Assembly: GCA_024710585.1 (NCBI GenBank)
Contig: JANJUM010000120.1
Span: 1-42,658, forward strand
From: Desulforhopalus sp.
GTDB taxonomy: Bacteria; Desulfobacterota; Desulfobulbia; Desulfobulbales; Desulfocapsaceae
Length of the DNA: 42,658 nucleotides
Reading direction: 5' to 3'
Of the stretch, positions 8,487-19,160 are shown one piece after another (position 1 is the stretch's first letter; every line of letters starts with the position of its first letter). Made by a program: the position numbers and the translations under genes. Under the pieces are notes generated by a model, which was not told the origin of the DNA, made no database searches, and worked only from the letters and a program-made list of their open reading frames with translations.

Positions 8487-9474
8487 AGTCCATGCTTCCT
8501 CGTGCCCGGTCTTTCTCGGGCAGGATGGTATAGCGTCCGGAGAAACCGAGTTCGCCGAGACGCCGAAAATTGATGCCGTCGACCCCGGCCACCCGGCCAT
8601 GGTCGCGGTGTGAGATATGTACGTAGAGATGCCTGTTCGGCGGCAGCCGTGCCAGCCGGCGGCGCAGCTCGACCAAGAGCAGCCGCCCGTGCACCAGCTC
8701 GCCAAAGGCGGGATGGAAGGGGCCGGCGATATAGCTGGCGGCAAGCGCCGGCCCCGGTTGCAGGCCGAGCCGCACCACCCTCACCCCGGCCGCGGCCAGC
8801 CGCCTGTGGGCGGTGGCGCACAAAACCACCGCCTCGGCAAGGGTCAACGGGCGATAGAGGCCGCGGCGGTGCCTCTCGGCCAGCCCCGAGCCCTCCAGCA
8901 CCAGCAGGGGGTAGAGGCGCGCCAGGGACGGGCGTAGGAGAGCCACTTCCTCGATGCCACGCAGAAAGGAGGCCCGCGTTTCCCCGGGCAGGCCGACGAG
9001 CAGCTGCACGCCGACCTCGAAGCCATGCTGCTGCAACAGGCGTATGGCGCGGCGCGACTGGTCGGCATCATGGCCACGGCCGCTGTCCTGCAGCACCCGG
9101 TCGTTCAGGGACTGCACCCCGAGTTCCACCGTCTCCACACCGTGGACGCGCAGCAGCTGGCAGATCTCATCGTCCAGGCAGTCGGGCCGGGTGGAGAGAC
9201 GAACGCCATGGACGCGGCCGTTATCGAGATAGGGCCGCACCACCGCCAGCAGCCGCCGCTGCTCGTCCTTGGCCAGGCAGGTGAAGGAGCCGCCATAGAA
9301 GGCCACCTGCACCCGCGCGCCGCTTCGCGTAAAACCCAGCCAGCGCTCGATCTCTGCGGCAAGCGCGTCATCCCCGTGATCGTCCCCGGGGCCGGCGATG
9401 CCCTCCTGGTTACAGAACAGGCAGTGATGCGGGCAGCCGCGATGGGGGATGAACAGGGGGATGACCAGCCTCAT
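8473..9474 (-). CDS. Radical SAM protein, Elp3/HemN-like
   Basis: The 333-aa protein begins with 'HRGCPHHCLFCNQ', the CxxxCxxC motif that binds the SAM-cleaving 4Fe-4S cluster, followed by 'YGGSFTCL' (SAM-contacting GGE-like region) and 'ETVELGVQSLND', typical of the Elp3/coproporphyrinogen-oxidase-like fold. It lacks the acetyltransferase domain of full Elp3. The C-terminal third is Arg/Leu-rich and not recognised. ATG 9474 overlaps the rnc stop (ATGA), so it is translationally coupled to RNase III. The substrate is unknown; the rnc and ABC-F neighbours suggest an RNA- or translation-related role, by inference only. Confidence 0.85.
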   Translation of the reverse strand: MRLVIPLFIPHRGCPHHCLFCNQEGIAGPGDDHGDDALAAEIERWLGFTRSGARVQVAFYGGSFTCLAKDEQRRLLAVVRPYLDNGRVHGVRLSTRPDCLDDEICQLLRVHGVETVELGVQSLNDRVLQDSGRGHDADQSRRAIRLLQQHGFEVGVQLLVGLPGETRASFLRGIEEVALLRPSLARLYPLLVLEGSGLAERHRRGLYRPLTLAEAVVLCATAHRRLAAAGVRVVRLGLQPGPALAASYIAGPFHPAFGELVHGRLLLVELRRRLARLPPNRHLYVHISHRDHGRVAGVDGINFRRLGELGFSGRYTILPEKDRARGSMDYVVG

Positions 9475-10211
9475 GCGGCACGCTGGCCCCCGTCGTCGAT
9501 GGCCCCGAGGGCGGCAGCGGCTGCCCGCTGCTCGGCCTCTTTCTTCGAGCCGGCCTGGCCGGTGGCCAGCACCCGGTCCTGAAAACAGACGGCGGCGGTG
9601 AACTGCCGCTGGTGCGACGGGCCGTCCTCGGCCTCGATGCGGTAGGTGGGCGCCTGGCCATAGCGCTCCTGCAGCACCTCCTGGAGACGGCTCTTGGCAT
9701 CGCCGATCAGCAGTTCTTCTTTCTTTTCATCGATTCCGGGGGCAAAGAGCCGGCCAACGATCTCGGCCACCGCCCCGTAGCCGCCATCCTCGAAGACCGC
9801 GCCAAGCATGGCCTCGTAGGCGCAGGAGAGGATGGAAGACTTGCTGCGCCCCTGGGACGAATCTTCACCTCGGCCGAGGGCGAGGTAGCGGCCGAGGTCG
9901 ATGTCGCGGGCCATGCGGGCGAGGTGCTGCTCGTTAACCAGGGAGGCGCGCAGCTTGCTCAGTTCGCCCTCCTGCAACTGCGGGTAGCGCCGATAGAGAA
10001 GGTGGCCGATGACCAGATCGAGCACGGCGTCGCCGAGGTACTCGAGCCGCTCGTTGCTCCCCGCGCTGATGCCCTGCTCGAAGGCGTAGGAGGAGTGGAT
10101 GACCGCGTTCTGCAGCAGACGCAGGTCGGTGAAACGATAGCCGATAGCCACCTCCAGGCCCGCCAAGGCTTCCTTGTTGGCCCGCACCAGCGAGTCGATA
10201 TCCTGAACCAT
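9471..10211 (-). CDS. rnc: Ribonuclease III
   Basis: Double-strand-specific endoribonuclease that processes rRNA and structured mRNA. The endonuclease domain has 'NERLEYLGDAVLDLVIGHLLY', the RNase III signature with its acidic metal ligands. A C-terminal double-stranded-RNA-binding domain starts near 'DAKSRLQEVLQ' and ends with 'AGSKKEAEQRAAAAAL'. The listed start at 10310 would overlap the tRNA gene. ATG 10211 ('MVQDIDSLVRAN') gives 246 aa, typical of the family, with AGGGA upstream. It is the first gene of an overlapping set with the radical SAM and ABC-F genes, and is divergent from tRNA-Cys. Confidence 0.96.
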   Translation of the reverse strand: MVQDIDSLVRANKEALAGLEVAIGYRFTDLRLLQNAVIHSSYAFEQGISAGSNERLEYLGDAVLDLVIGHLLYRRYPQLQEGELSKLRASLVNEQHLARMARDIDLGRYLALGRGEDSSQGRSKSSILSCAYEAMLGAVFEDGGYGAVAEIVGRLFAPGIDEKKEELLIGDAKSRLQEVLQERYGQAPTYRIEAEDGPSHQRQFTAAVCFQDRVLATGQAGSKKEAEQRAAAAALGAIDDGGQRAA

Positions 10212-10223
10212 CGAAAAATTCCC

Positions 10224-10251
10224 TTGTGTATTTTTCCCGCTATGGTATAAA
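10224..10251 (+). promoter_or_regulatory. Sigma-70-type promoter for tRNA-Cys
   Basis: TTGTGT and TATAAA are separated by 16 nt. The predicted start is about 10 nt before the mature tRNA 5' end, which supports a dedicated tRNA promoter. Confidence 0.65.
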
Positions 10252-10267
10252 ACTGACCTTCGCACAG

Positions 10268-10343
<76 letters not shown>

Positions 10344-10351
10344 CGAATTTT

Positions 10352-10389
10352 AAAGGGATTACAGACTTCCGGTCTGTAATCCCTTTTTT
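10352..10389 (+). terminator. Rho-independent terminator after tRNA-Cys
   Basis: Perfect 15-bp stem (AAAGGGATTACAGAC / GTCTGTAATCCCTTT) with a 5-nt loop, ending in a run of six T. Confidence 0.93.
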
Positions 10390-10525
10390 CATTTCCGCGT
10401 GCGGTGCAGGCACTGCCGCCGGACGACGCCATTCCCTTCACCGGCCGAAAAAAGCAAGGCAGTACTTACCCGAAAACACCCTGGCGGTCAAGAAGCCTGA
10501 GGCCCCGCCCAACCCCGGGCCTGTT

Positions 10526-13024
10526 TCACTGCACCGGAATGCCCCAGATCTCCTCCGAGTACTCCCTGATGGTGCGATCGGTGGAGAACTTGCCCATGCG
10601 CGCCACGTTGAGAATGGCCTTTCTCGTCCACTGCTCGCGGTCGAGGAAGGCGCGGTTGACCTCATCCTGGCAGGCGATGTAGGCCTCGAGGTCGAGGACC
10701 AGCAGGAAGGGGTCGTGGCGGCTCATCAGGCTGTCGACCACCGGCTGGAAGAGCTGGCGGTCGCCGTTGCTGAAGGTGCCGTCGCCAATCGCCTCGATGA
10801 CCGCGGCGATGCTCTCGTTGTTGCGGCAGACCATCTCCGGGGTGCGACTGCTGGTGCGGCGCTCGAACTCGGCCTCCTCGGCGGTCATGCCGAAGATGAA
10901 GATATTGTCCTCGCCGACCTCCTCGCGGATCTCGATATTGGCGCCGTCGAGGGTGCCGATGGTCAAGGCGCCGTTGAGCGAGAACTTCATGTTGCCGGTA
11001 CCGGAGGCCTCGGTGCCGGCGGTGGAGATCTGCTCGGAGAGGTCGGCGGCGGGCATGATGATCTCCGCCTGGGAGACGTTGTAGTTGGGCAGGAAGGCCA
11101 CCCGGAGCAGGCCCTGCACCCGCGGGTCCTTGTTGACCACCTCGGCGATGGAGGTGATCAGTTTGATGATCATCTTCGCCCGCGAGTAGGATGGCGCCGC
11201 CTTGCCGGCGAAAATGGCGGTGCGCGGGGCGAGGCCCTGCCGCTGGCCGTGAATGATGCGCTGGTAGAGGTGGATGAGGTGCAGTGCGTTGAGCAGTTGC
11301 CGCTTGTACTCGTGGATACGCTTCACCTGGATGTCGAACATCGAGTCGGGGTTGACCTCGACGCGGCAGAGGCGCTTGACGTAATCGGCGAGTCGCAACT
11401 TGTTGTCGAACTTGATGCGCTGCCACTCGGCGCGGAACTGGGGGTCATCGACATGGGCCTCGAGGCCGCGCAGCAGGTCGAGGTTGGTGATCCAGCCGTC
11501 GCCGATGCGGCTGGTGATCAGCCCGGCCAGGCCGGGGTTGATGTCGAGCAGCCAGCGGCGCGGGGTGATGCCGTTGGTCTTGGAGTTGAAGCGACCCGGC
11601 AGGAACTCGTGAAAGTCGGGAAAGATGCGCTCCTTGAGGAGGTCGGAGTGCAGGGCCGCCACGCCGTTCACCGAGTGGCTGCCGATCACCGCCAGATGGG
11701 CCATGCGCACCATCTTCACCGGTCCCTCCTGGATGATCGACATGTCGCGCAGCTTGCGCTCGTTGCCGGGATAGCGCTGCGCCACCTCGTCGAGGAAACG
11801 CTTGTTGATCTCGTAGATGATCTGCATATGGCGTGGCAGCACCCGCTCCATCATCTCCACCGTCCATTTTTCCAGGGCCTCGGGCATGAGGGTGTGGTTG
11901 GTGTAGGCGAAGGTCTTGACACAGATGTCCCACGACTCCTCCCAGCCAAGGCCTTCGATATCGAGCAGCAGGCGCATCAGCTCGGGGATGGCGATGGCCG
12001 GGTGGGTATCGTTGAGCTGCACCGCCACCAGGTCGGGAAACCTGGCGAAGGACGGGGTCTTCTTCTTGAAGCGGCGCATGATATCCTGGAAGGTGGCGGC
12101 GACGAAGAAGTACTGCTGCTTGAGGCGCAGTTCCTGTCCGGCGTAGTTGTGATCCGGCGGATAGAGCACCTTGGAGATGGTCTCCGAGCTGACCTTCGAT
12201 TCCACCGCCTTGATGTAGTCGCCACGGCTGAAATCGGTGAGATCGAGCTCGCGCGAGGCGTGCGCCGACCACAGGCGCATGTTGATGACGTGGTCGTTCT
12301 TATAACCGGGGACCATGATGTCGCTGGCCTTGGCCATGACGTCGCGGGTGTTGACCCACTTGGCGCGGTAGCGGCCGTGCTCGTCGATATAGCCGTTGAC
12401 ATGGCCGAAGAACTTCACCTTGAACACCGGCATCTGCCGCTCGAACTCCCATGGGCAGCCGTTCTGCAGCCAGTTGTCCGGCCCCTCCACCTGGTAGCCG
12501 TCCACCAGCTGCTGGAAGAAGAGGCCGTATTCGTAGCGGATGCCATAGCCGTAGGCGGGGATCTTGAGGGTGGCGATGGAGTCCATGAAACAGGCCGCCA
12601 GCCGGCCCAGGCCGCCGTTGCCGAGGGCGGCGTCCTCTTCCTGGCTGCGGATCTCGCTCAGCTCGAAGCCGAGTTCCTCCACCGCCTGGCGTACCTCGTC
12701 GAGAATGCCGAGGTTGATCATGCTGTTGCCCAGCGAACGGCCGATGAGAAACTCTAAAGAGAGGTAGTAGACGCGCTTTTTTTCCTTGGCGTAGAAGGTT
12801 TTCTGGGTGGAGATCCACTTCTGCACCATGAGGTCGCGCATGGTATAGGCGAGGGCCTTGTAGACGTCGGGTGCGCCGGAGCGCTCCGGGTCACGGCCCT
12901 GGAAGCTCATCAGGTGGTTGACGATATGCTCCTTGATCGCCGTGACGGTGGCGGCAAAGGAGGGCGTTCCCGCGCCATCGCCCCAGATGTTGCCGGGTTT
13001 TCCTGCATTGTCGAGCACCTTCAT
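10526..13024 (-). CDS. glgP: Glycogen/alpha-glucan phosphorylase
   Basis: Releases glucose-1-phosphate from the non-reducing ends of glycogen; cytoplasmic PLP enzyme. Its 832 aa match the family (about 800-850). The PLP-lysine motif 'EASGTGNMKFSLNGA' lies near residue 680. Other family blocks are 'LGNGGLGRLAACFMDS' near residue 130 and 'VQLNDTHPA' near residue 340. ATG 13024 is preceded by GGAGGAA. It is divergent from the TPR gene and not in an obvious operon, so glycogen turnover is the only pathway inference. The 843-aa ORF listed on the other strand is a shadow of this gene. Confidence 0.97.
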   Translation of the reverse strand: MKVLDNAGKPGNIWGDGAGTPSFAATVTAIKEHIVNHLMSFQGRDPERSGAPDVYKALAYTMRDLMVQKWISTQKTFYAKEKKRVYYLSLEFLIGRSLGNSMINLGILDEVRQAVEELGFELSEIRSQEEDAALGNGGLGRLAACFMDSIATLKIPAYGYGIRYEYGLFFQQLVDGYQVEGPDNWLQNGCPWEFERQMPVFKVKFFGHVNGYIDEHGRYRAKWVNTRDVMAKASDIMVPGYKNDHVINMRLWSAHASRELDLTDFSRGDYIKAVESKVSSETISKVLYPPDHNYAGQELRLKQQYFFVAATFQDIMRRFKKKTPSFARFPDLVAVQLNDTHPAIAIPELMRLLLDIEGLGWEESWDICVKTFAYTNHTLMPEALEKWTVEMMERVLPRHMQIIYEINKRFLDEVAQRYPGNERKLRDMSIIQEGPVKMVRMAHLAVIGSHSVNGVAALHSDLLKERIFPDFHEFLPGRFNSKTNGITPRRWLLDINPGLAGLITSRIGDGWITNLDLLRGLEAHVDDPQFRAEWQRIKFDNKLRLADYVKRLCRVEVNPDSMFDIQVKRIHEYKRQLLNALHLIHLYQRIIHGQRQGLAPRTAIFAGKAAPSYSRAKMIIKLITSIAEVVNKDPRVQGLLRVAFLPNYNVSQAEIIMPAADLSEQISTAGTEASGTGNMKFSLNGALTIGTLDGANIEIREEVGEDNIFIFGMTAEEAEFERRTSSRTPEMVCRNNESIAAVIEAIGDGTFSNGDRQLFQPVVDSLMSRHDPFLLVLDLEAYIACQDEVNRAFLDREQWTRKAILNVARMGKFSTDRTIREYSEEIWGIPVQ

Positions 13025-13216
13025 CGCTGGTTCCTCCGCTATGGGTTGTTGCCGGAAGCGGCCGCCGAAACCCGTGGCCGGGCAGTCCCCCTTCCTGTGG
13101 ACAAAGGGGAAAACGAGACATATCTATTGTACCTGAACCCCTCCAAACTACAACATGGAGTTGCAGGATCGGCCCCAGGGCCGCAATATGGGGATGGTGT
13201 CACCCCCGCTTTCCCC

Positions 13217-13245
13217 TTGATGACAATGCCACGCAGTGGTATAAA
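13217..13245 (+). promoter_or_regulatory. Sigma-70-type promoter upstream of the TPR gene
   Basis: TTGATG, 17-nt spacer, TATAAA. The predicted transcription start is about 45 nt before ATG 13297. It may drive the following met/cys genes as well. Confidence 0.55.
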
Positions 13246-13296
13246 CTGCGCTCGAAACGACAAGGCCCACAAAAAAATTCACCCCCCAGACCAATC

Positions 13297-13911
13297 ATGA
13301 GTAACAGCAAGGACGGCGCCAGCGCCGCAGTCAGGAACCGGGTGCTCGCCGCCGTCGCCATTTTCTTCCTCGGCTTCGTCGCCGGCGTCGCCTTCACCGT
13401 CTATAGAGGCGCTGTTCCGACCCAGGTCGCCGCAGAAGGAGGCGGGCATCCCGCCGCGCACGACGAGGACATGCACCGACTCATTGCCGAACTGGAAAAG
13501 GAGATCGCCGCCGGCGCCGACAGCGCCGAGGTATGGACCCGTCTCGGCAACCTTTACTTCGACACCGGCCAGCCACAGAAAGCCATCGCCGCCTACGAGA
13601 AATCCCTGGCCAAAAAGCCCGGCGACGCCAACGTGCTCACAGACCTCGGGGTCATGTATCGCAAGGCCGGCAAGCCGCACCAGGCCATCGCCAAGTTCGA
13701 GGAGGTAATGCGCCAGGACCCCGGGCATCTGCCATCGCGCTATAACAAAGGCATCGTCCTCGCCGGCGACCTCGGCGATTTTCAGGGCGCCATCGCCAGC
13801 TGGGAAGAGATGCTGCGCATCGACCCCCAGGCAACCAACGGCAGCGGCATGGCTATTGGCGAACTCATCGAAAAACTCAAAAAAGAAGCGGCTGCCGCCA
13901 AAAAGCCCTGA
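13297..13911 (+). CDS. Membrane-anchored TPR protein
   Basis: A 204-aa protein with one N-terminal transmembrane helix (residues about 17-37, 'VLAAVAIFFLGFVAGVAF'), then a periplasmic or cytoplasmic domain with about three tetratricopeptide repeats (for example 'AEVWTRLGNLYFDTGQPQKA', 'ANVLTDLGVMYRKAGKPHQA'). The C-terminus is Lys/Ala-rich. The layout resembles CcmH/NrfG-type assembly TPR proteins, but no partner is seen here. No clear Shine-Dalgarno site precedes the ATG. It ends 24 nt before metY and may share its transcript, though a link with methionine synthesis is not evident. Confidence 0.85.
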   Translation: MSNSKDGASAAVRNRVLAAVAIFFLGFVAGVAFTVYRGAVPTQVAAEGGGHPAAHDEDMHRLIAELEKEIAAGADSAEVWTRLGNLYFDTGQPQKAIAAYEKSLAKKPGDANVLTDLGVMYRKAGKPHQAIAKFEEVMRQDPGHLPSRYNKGIVLAGDLGDFQGAIASWEEMLRIDPQATNGSGMAIGELIEKLKKEAAAAKKP

Positions 13912-13935
13912 GCCCCCACGACGAAAGGAGCCCCT

Positions 13936-15213
13936 ATGAAATTCGAAACCCTCGCCATCCACGCCGGACAGACGGTCGACCCCCCTGCCCTGTCGCGGGC
14001 GGTGCCGCTGCACCGCACCGCCGCCTACCTCTTCAGGGACACCGAGCACGCCGCAAACCTCTTCGCCCTCAAGGAACTGGGCAATATCTACACCCGCATC
14101 GGCAACCCCACCCAGGACGTGCTCGAGCAGCGCATGGCGCGCCTCGAAGGCGGAGCCGCCGCCCTCGCCCTGGCTTCGGGGACCTCGGCGATCTTCTACA
14201 CCGTCATCAACATCTGCGCCCACGGCGACGAGGTGGTGTCCGCCGCCAACCTCTACGGGGGCACCTACACCCAGTTCGACTCCATCCTGCCGCAGCTCGG
14301 CATCAAGGTGAGGCTGGTTGATTTCGCCGACCTCGGGGCGGTGGCGGGGGCGATCAACGAGCGCACCCGCCTCCTCTACTGCGAGACCCTCGGCAACCCG
14401 GCCCTCAACATGACCGACATCGAGGCGGTGGCGCAGATCGCCCAGCGCCATCACCTGCCGCTGGTGGTCGACTCGACCTTCACCCCGCCCTGCCTGCTGC
14501 GCCCCCTCGAGCACGGCGCCGATATCGTGCTCCACTCGCTGACCAAGTGGATCGGCGGCCATGGCGTCGGCATCGGCGGCATCGTCATCGACGGCGGTCG
14601 CTTCGACTGGAGCGACGAGAAGTTCTCCCTCTACAACCAGCCCGACCCCTCCTACCACGGGCTGCGCTACGCCCACGACCTCGGCGAGCTCAACCCGCTG
14701 GCCTTCATCCTGCGCATGCGCCTGGTGCCCCTGCGCAACCTCGGCGCCTGCATCAGCCCGGACAACTGCTGGTCCTTCCTGCAGGGCATCGAGACGCTCG
14801 GCCTGCGCATGACCCGCCACAGCGACAACGCCATGGCGGTGGCCAGCCACCTATCCCGTCACGGCGGCGTCGCCTGGGTGCATTATCCCGGCCTGCCCGG
14901 CTCGCCCGGACATGACATCGCGCGGCGCTACCTCGGCAACGGCTATGGCGGCATGATCGCCTTCGGCATCAAAGGCGGGCTGGCCGCCGGCCGTCGCTTC
15001 ATCGACAGCCTGCAGCTCGTCTCCCACCTCGCCAATGTCGGCGATGCCAAGTCGCTGGCCATCCACCCCGCCTCCACCACCCACTCGCAGCTCAACGAGG
15101 AGCAGCTGCGCCAGTGCGGCATCGAGCAGGGCATGGTCCGCCTCTCCATCGGCATCGAGCATATCGACGACATCATCGCCGATATCGACCAGGCCCTGGC
15201 CAGGGCGGTCTGA
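13936..15213 (+). CDS. metY: O-acetylhomoserine sulfhydrylase (aminocarboxypropyltransferase)
   Basis: PLP enzyme that makes homocysteine directly from O-acetylhomoserine and sulfide. The 425-aa length and 'YTRIGNPTQDVLEQRMARLEG' block are those of the Cys/Met-metabolism gamma family. The PLP lysine is in 'HSLTKWIGGHG' near residue 205. 'DNCWSFLQGIETLGLRM' and the C-terminal 'VRLSIGIEHIDDIIADI' are typical of MetY rather than of MetB or MetC. ATG 13936 has AAAGGAG 6 nt upstream. It is followed by metX, whose product is its substrate supplier, so this run provides direct sulfhydrylation, sensible in a sulfide-rich anaerobe. Confidence 0.93.
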   Translation: MKFETLAIHAGQTVDPPALSRAVPLHRTAAYLFRDTEHAANLFALKELGNIYTRIGNPTQDVLEQRMARLEGGAAALALASGTSAIFYTVINICAHGDEVVSAANLYGGTYTQFDSILPQLGIKVRLVDFADLGAVAGAINERTRLLYCETLGNPALNMTDIEAVAQIAQRHHLPLVVDSTFTPPCLLRPLEHGADIVLHSLTKWIGGHGVGIGGIVIDGGRFDWSDEKFSLYNQPDPSYHGLRYAHDLGELNPLAFILRMRLVPLRNLGACISPDNCWSFLQGIETLGLRMTRHSDNAMAVASHLSRHGGVAWVHYPGLPGSPGHDIARRYLGNGYGGMIAFGIKGGLAAGRRFIDSLQLVSHLANVGDAKSLAIHPASTTHSQLNEEQLRQCGIEQGMVRLSIGIEHIDDIIADIDQALARAV

Positions 15214-15238
15214 TGGCGGCATAGAGGAGGCAGAGGAC

Positions 15239-16375
15239 ATGACCGCCCCGGCAGCAGCCGACCACAGGAGGTTCTTCACCTTCGCCGAAGCCCCGGACCT
15301 CCTGCGGCTGGAGAGCGGTGCCACCCTCGGCCCGGTGACCATCGCCTACGAGACCTGGGGCGAACTCTCCCCAGGGCGGGACAACGCCATCCTCGTCGCC
15401 CACGCCTTCTCCGGCGATTCCCACGCAGCCAGTCACCGGCAGGCGGATAGCGGGGAGGACAAGCCGGGTTGGTGGGAGTTCATGATCGGCCCGGGCAAGG
15501 CCATCGACACCGACCGCTACTTCGTGCTCTGCCCCAACATCCTCGGCAGCTGCATGGGCTCCACCGGCCCCAGCTCGCCCAACCCCGACGATGGCAGGCC
15601 CTACGGGCTGGCCTTCCCGATGATGACCATCGGCGACATGGTGACCACCCAGAAGCGGCTCGTCGACCACCTCGGCATCGCCCAACTGCGCGGCGTCATC
15701 GGCGGCTCGGTGGGCGGCATGCAGGTGCTGGAGTGGATGGTGCGCTACCCGGAGGTGGTGCGCTCGGCGGTGGCCATCGCCACCACCATGCGCCACTCGG
15801 CCCTGGCCATCGCCTTCAACGAGATCGCCAGGCAGTCGATCATGGCCGACCCCAACTGGCGCCACGGCGACTATTACGGGGGCCGCGGCCCCGACATGGG
15901 CCTGGCGGTAGCCCGCATGGTCGGCCACGTCACTTACCTCTCCGACGAGGCAATGCGCCGCAAGTTCGGCCGCAAGCTGCAAGATAAGGAGAACTTTTCC
16001 TTCGGCTTTGACGGCGACTTCCAGGTTGAGAGCTACCTGCGCCACCAGGGGGAGAAATTCGTCAATCGTTTCGACGCCAACTCGGTGCTCTACATCACCA
16101 AGGCCGCCGACTACTTCGACATCGTCGAGCGCACGGCGCAACTGGCGCGGCCCGGAGACAGACCCGGCCAGCGCAGCCGCTACCTGGTGGTTTCCTACAC
16201 CTCGGACTGGCTCTACCCGACCTATCAGGCGCGGGAACTGGTGCGCACCTTGAAGCGCAGCGGCCAGGACGTCAGCTTCTGCGAGATCGAGGCCGACTGC
16301 GGCCACGACGCCTTTCTCATCCCCGATCAACGCCTGAGCACCCTGGTGGGAGGCTTCTTCGATGGTCTCGACTGA
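15239..16375 (+). CDS. metX: Homoserine O-acetyltransferase
   Basis: Alpha/beta-hydrolase-fold enzyme that acylates homoserine. Start ATG 15239 gives 378 aa, the family length, with GAGGAGG upstream; the track's start at 15035 lies inside metY. The nucleophile is in '[13 protein letters not shown]', and the Asp and His of the triad are in 'SYTSDWLYP' and 'CGHDAFL'. '[14 protein letters not shown]' is the oxyanion-region signature. Whether it uses acetyl- or succinyl-CoA cannot be settled by eye; the metY neighbour favours acetyl. The end overlaps metW by 14 nt. Confidence 0.95.
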   Translation: MTAPAAADHRRFFTFAEAPDLLRLESGATLGPVTIAYETWGELSPGRDNAILVAHAFSGDSHAASHRQADSGEDKPGWWEFMIGPGKAIDTDRYFVLCPNILGSCMGSTGPSSPNPDDGRPYGLAFPMMTIGDMVTTQKRLVDHLGIAQLRGVIGGSVGGMQVLEWMVRYPEVVRSAVAIATTMRHSALAIAFNEIARQSIMADPNWRHGDYYGGRGPDMGLAVARMVGHVTYLSDEAMRRKFGRKLQDKENFSFGFDGDFQVESYLRHQGEKFVNRFDANSVLYITKAADYFDIVERTAQLARPGDRPGQRSRYLVVSYTSDWLYPTYQARELVRTLKRSGQDVSFCEIEADCGHDAFLIPDQRLSTLVGGFFDGLD

Positions 16376-17027
16376 CCCCGCCGCGCTGCGCTTCGACCTG
16401 CGCATCATCGCCTCGACCATCGAGCCGGGCAGCCATGTGCTCGACCTCGGCTGCGGCAACGGCGACCTTCTCGCCTGGCTGGCCGAGCACCGTCAGGTCA
16501 GCGGTACCGGGGTGGAGCAGGACAAGAACAAGGCCACCGCCTGCATCGCCCGCGGGCTCAGCGTGCTGCAGGGCGACCTCAACCGCGAGGTCGACGACTA
16601 TCCCGACAGCACCTTCGACTACGTCATCCTCAGCCAGACCCTGCAGCAGGTCTTCGAGCCGGCTCGGCTGCTCAGTTCGCTGGCGCGCATCGGCCGGCGG
16701 GTCATCGTCAGCTTCCCCAACTTCAGCCACTACTCGATCCGCCTGCAGCTGCTCTGCAACGGGGCCGCGCCGAAAAACGACCAGCTGCCTTATTCGTGGT
16801 ACGACACCCCCAACATCCGCGTCATCACCCTCAAGGACTTCCGCCGCTTCGCCCGCGACGTCGGCTACACCATCCTGCGGGAGATCGCCATCAGTTCCGA
16901 CCGCGCCGGCAGCGAGGGGCGCATCGTCCGCCGCCTCACCAATCTCCGCGCCACCTACGGCATCTTCATCATCGAAAAGACGCGCCGGGAAAAGGAACAG
17001 CCCCGACCCCACCGCCAACCCCTGTGA
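16362..17027 (+). CDS. metW: Methionine biosynthesis protein MetW
   Basis: A 221-aa class-I methyltransferase-fold protein with SAM-binding '[15 protein letters not shown]' near the N-terminus, then '[14 protein letters not shown]' and '[16 protein letters not shown]', which are diagnostic of MetW. It overlaps metX, its usual partner, by 14 nt, which implies coupled translation. MetW is thought to assist or regulate MetX; no methyl acceptor is known to me. The C-terminus ends in a basic, Pro-rich tail. Confidence 0.93.
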   Translation: MVSTDPAALRFDLRIIASTIEPGSHVLDLGCGNGDLLAWLAEHRQVSGTGVEQDKNKATACIARGLSVLQGDLNREVDDYPDSTFDYVILSQTLQQVFEPARLLSSLARIGRRVIVSFPNFSHYSIRLQLLCNGAAPKNDQLPYSWYDTPNIRVITLKDFRRFARDVGYTILREIAISSDRAGSEGRIVRRLTNLRATYGIFIIEKTRREKEQPRPHRQPL

Positions 17028-17040
17028 GAGACACATCGCC

Positions 17041-18018
<978 letters not shown>

Positions 18019-18057
18019 GCCCTTGGGGACAACCCCGAGGGACATAGGAGAACGGCC

Positions 18058-18972
<915 letters not shown>

Positions 18973-18976
18973 GCCC

Positions 18977-19012
18977 CGCGGCGGGGCATGCGGCAGCGCA
19001 TGGCCCGCCGCG
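18977..19012 (+). terminator. Strong two-part hairpin after cysK
   Basis: A 9-bp stem (CGCGGCGGG / CCCGCCGCG), a single G/G mismatch, then a 6-bp stem (CATGCG / CGCATG) capped by GCAG. It starts 5 nt after the cysK stop. There is no T-run, so it may stall or protect the 3' end rather than act as a classic terminator. Confidence 0.6.
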
Positions 19013-19125
19013 CCGACAGGCCTGGCAACACTCGCCCTCCGGGCGCGGCTGTCGCCCCATCGAGAAAAACGCACCGCAAACGTTGTTTTTTTGCCCAAGA
19101 GGGAATATTCTCGAGAGAGGCGATT

Positions 19126-19155
19126 GACATTCTTTTCCCAATGGTTGTCATGTTT
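19126..19155 (+). promoter_or_regulatory. Putative promoter of the envelope-protein cluster
   Basis: A consensus -35 TTGACA lies at 19126-19131. The -10 is poor (TCATGT at 18-nt spacing). Transcription from it would start at or just after ATG 19161, which favours the second in-frame ATG at 19176 as the true start of the next gene. Confidence 0.35.
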
Positions 19156-19160
19156 TCACC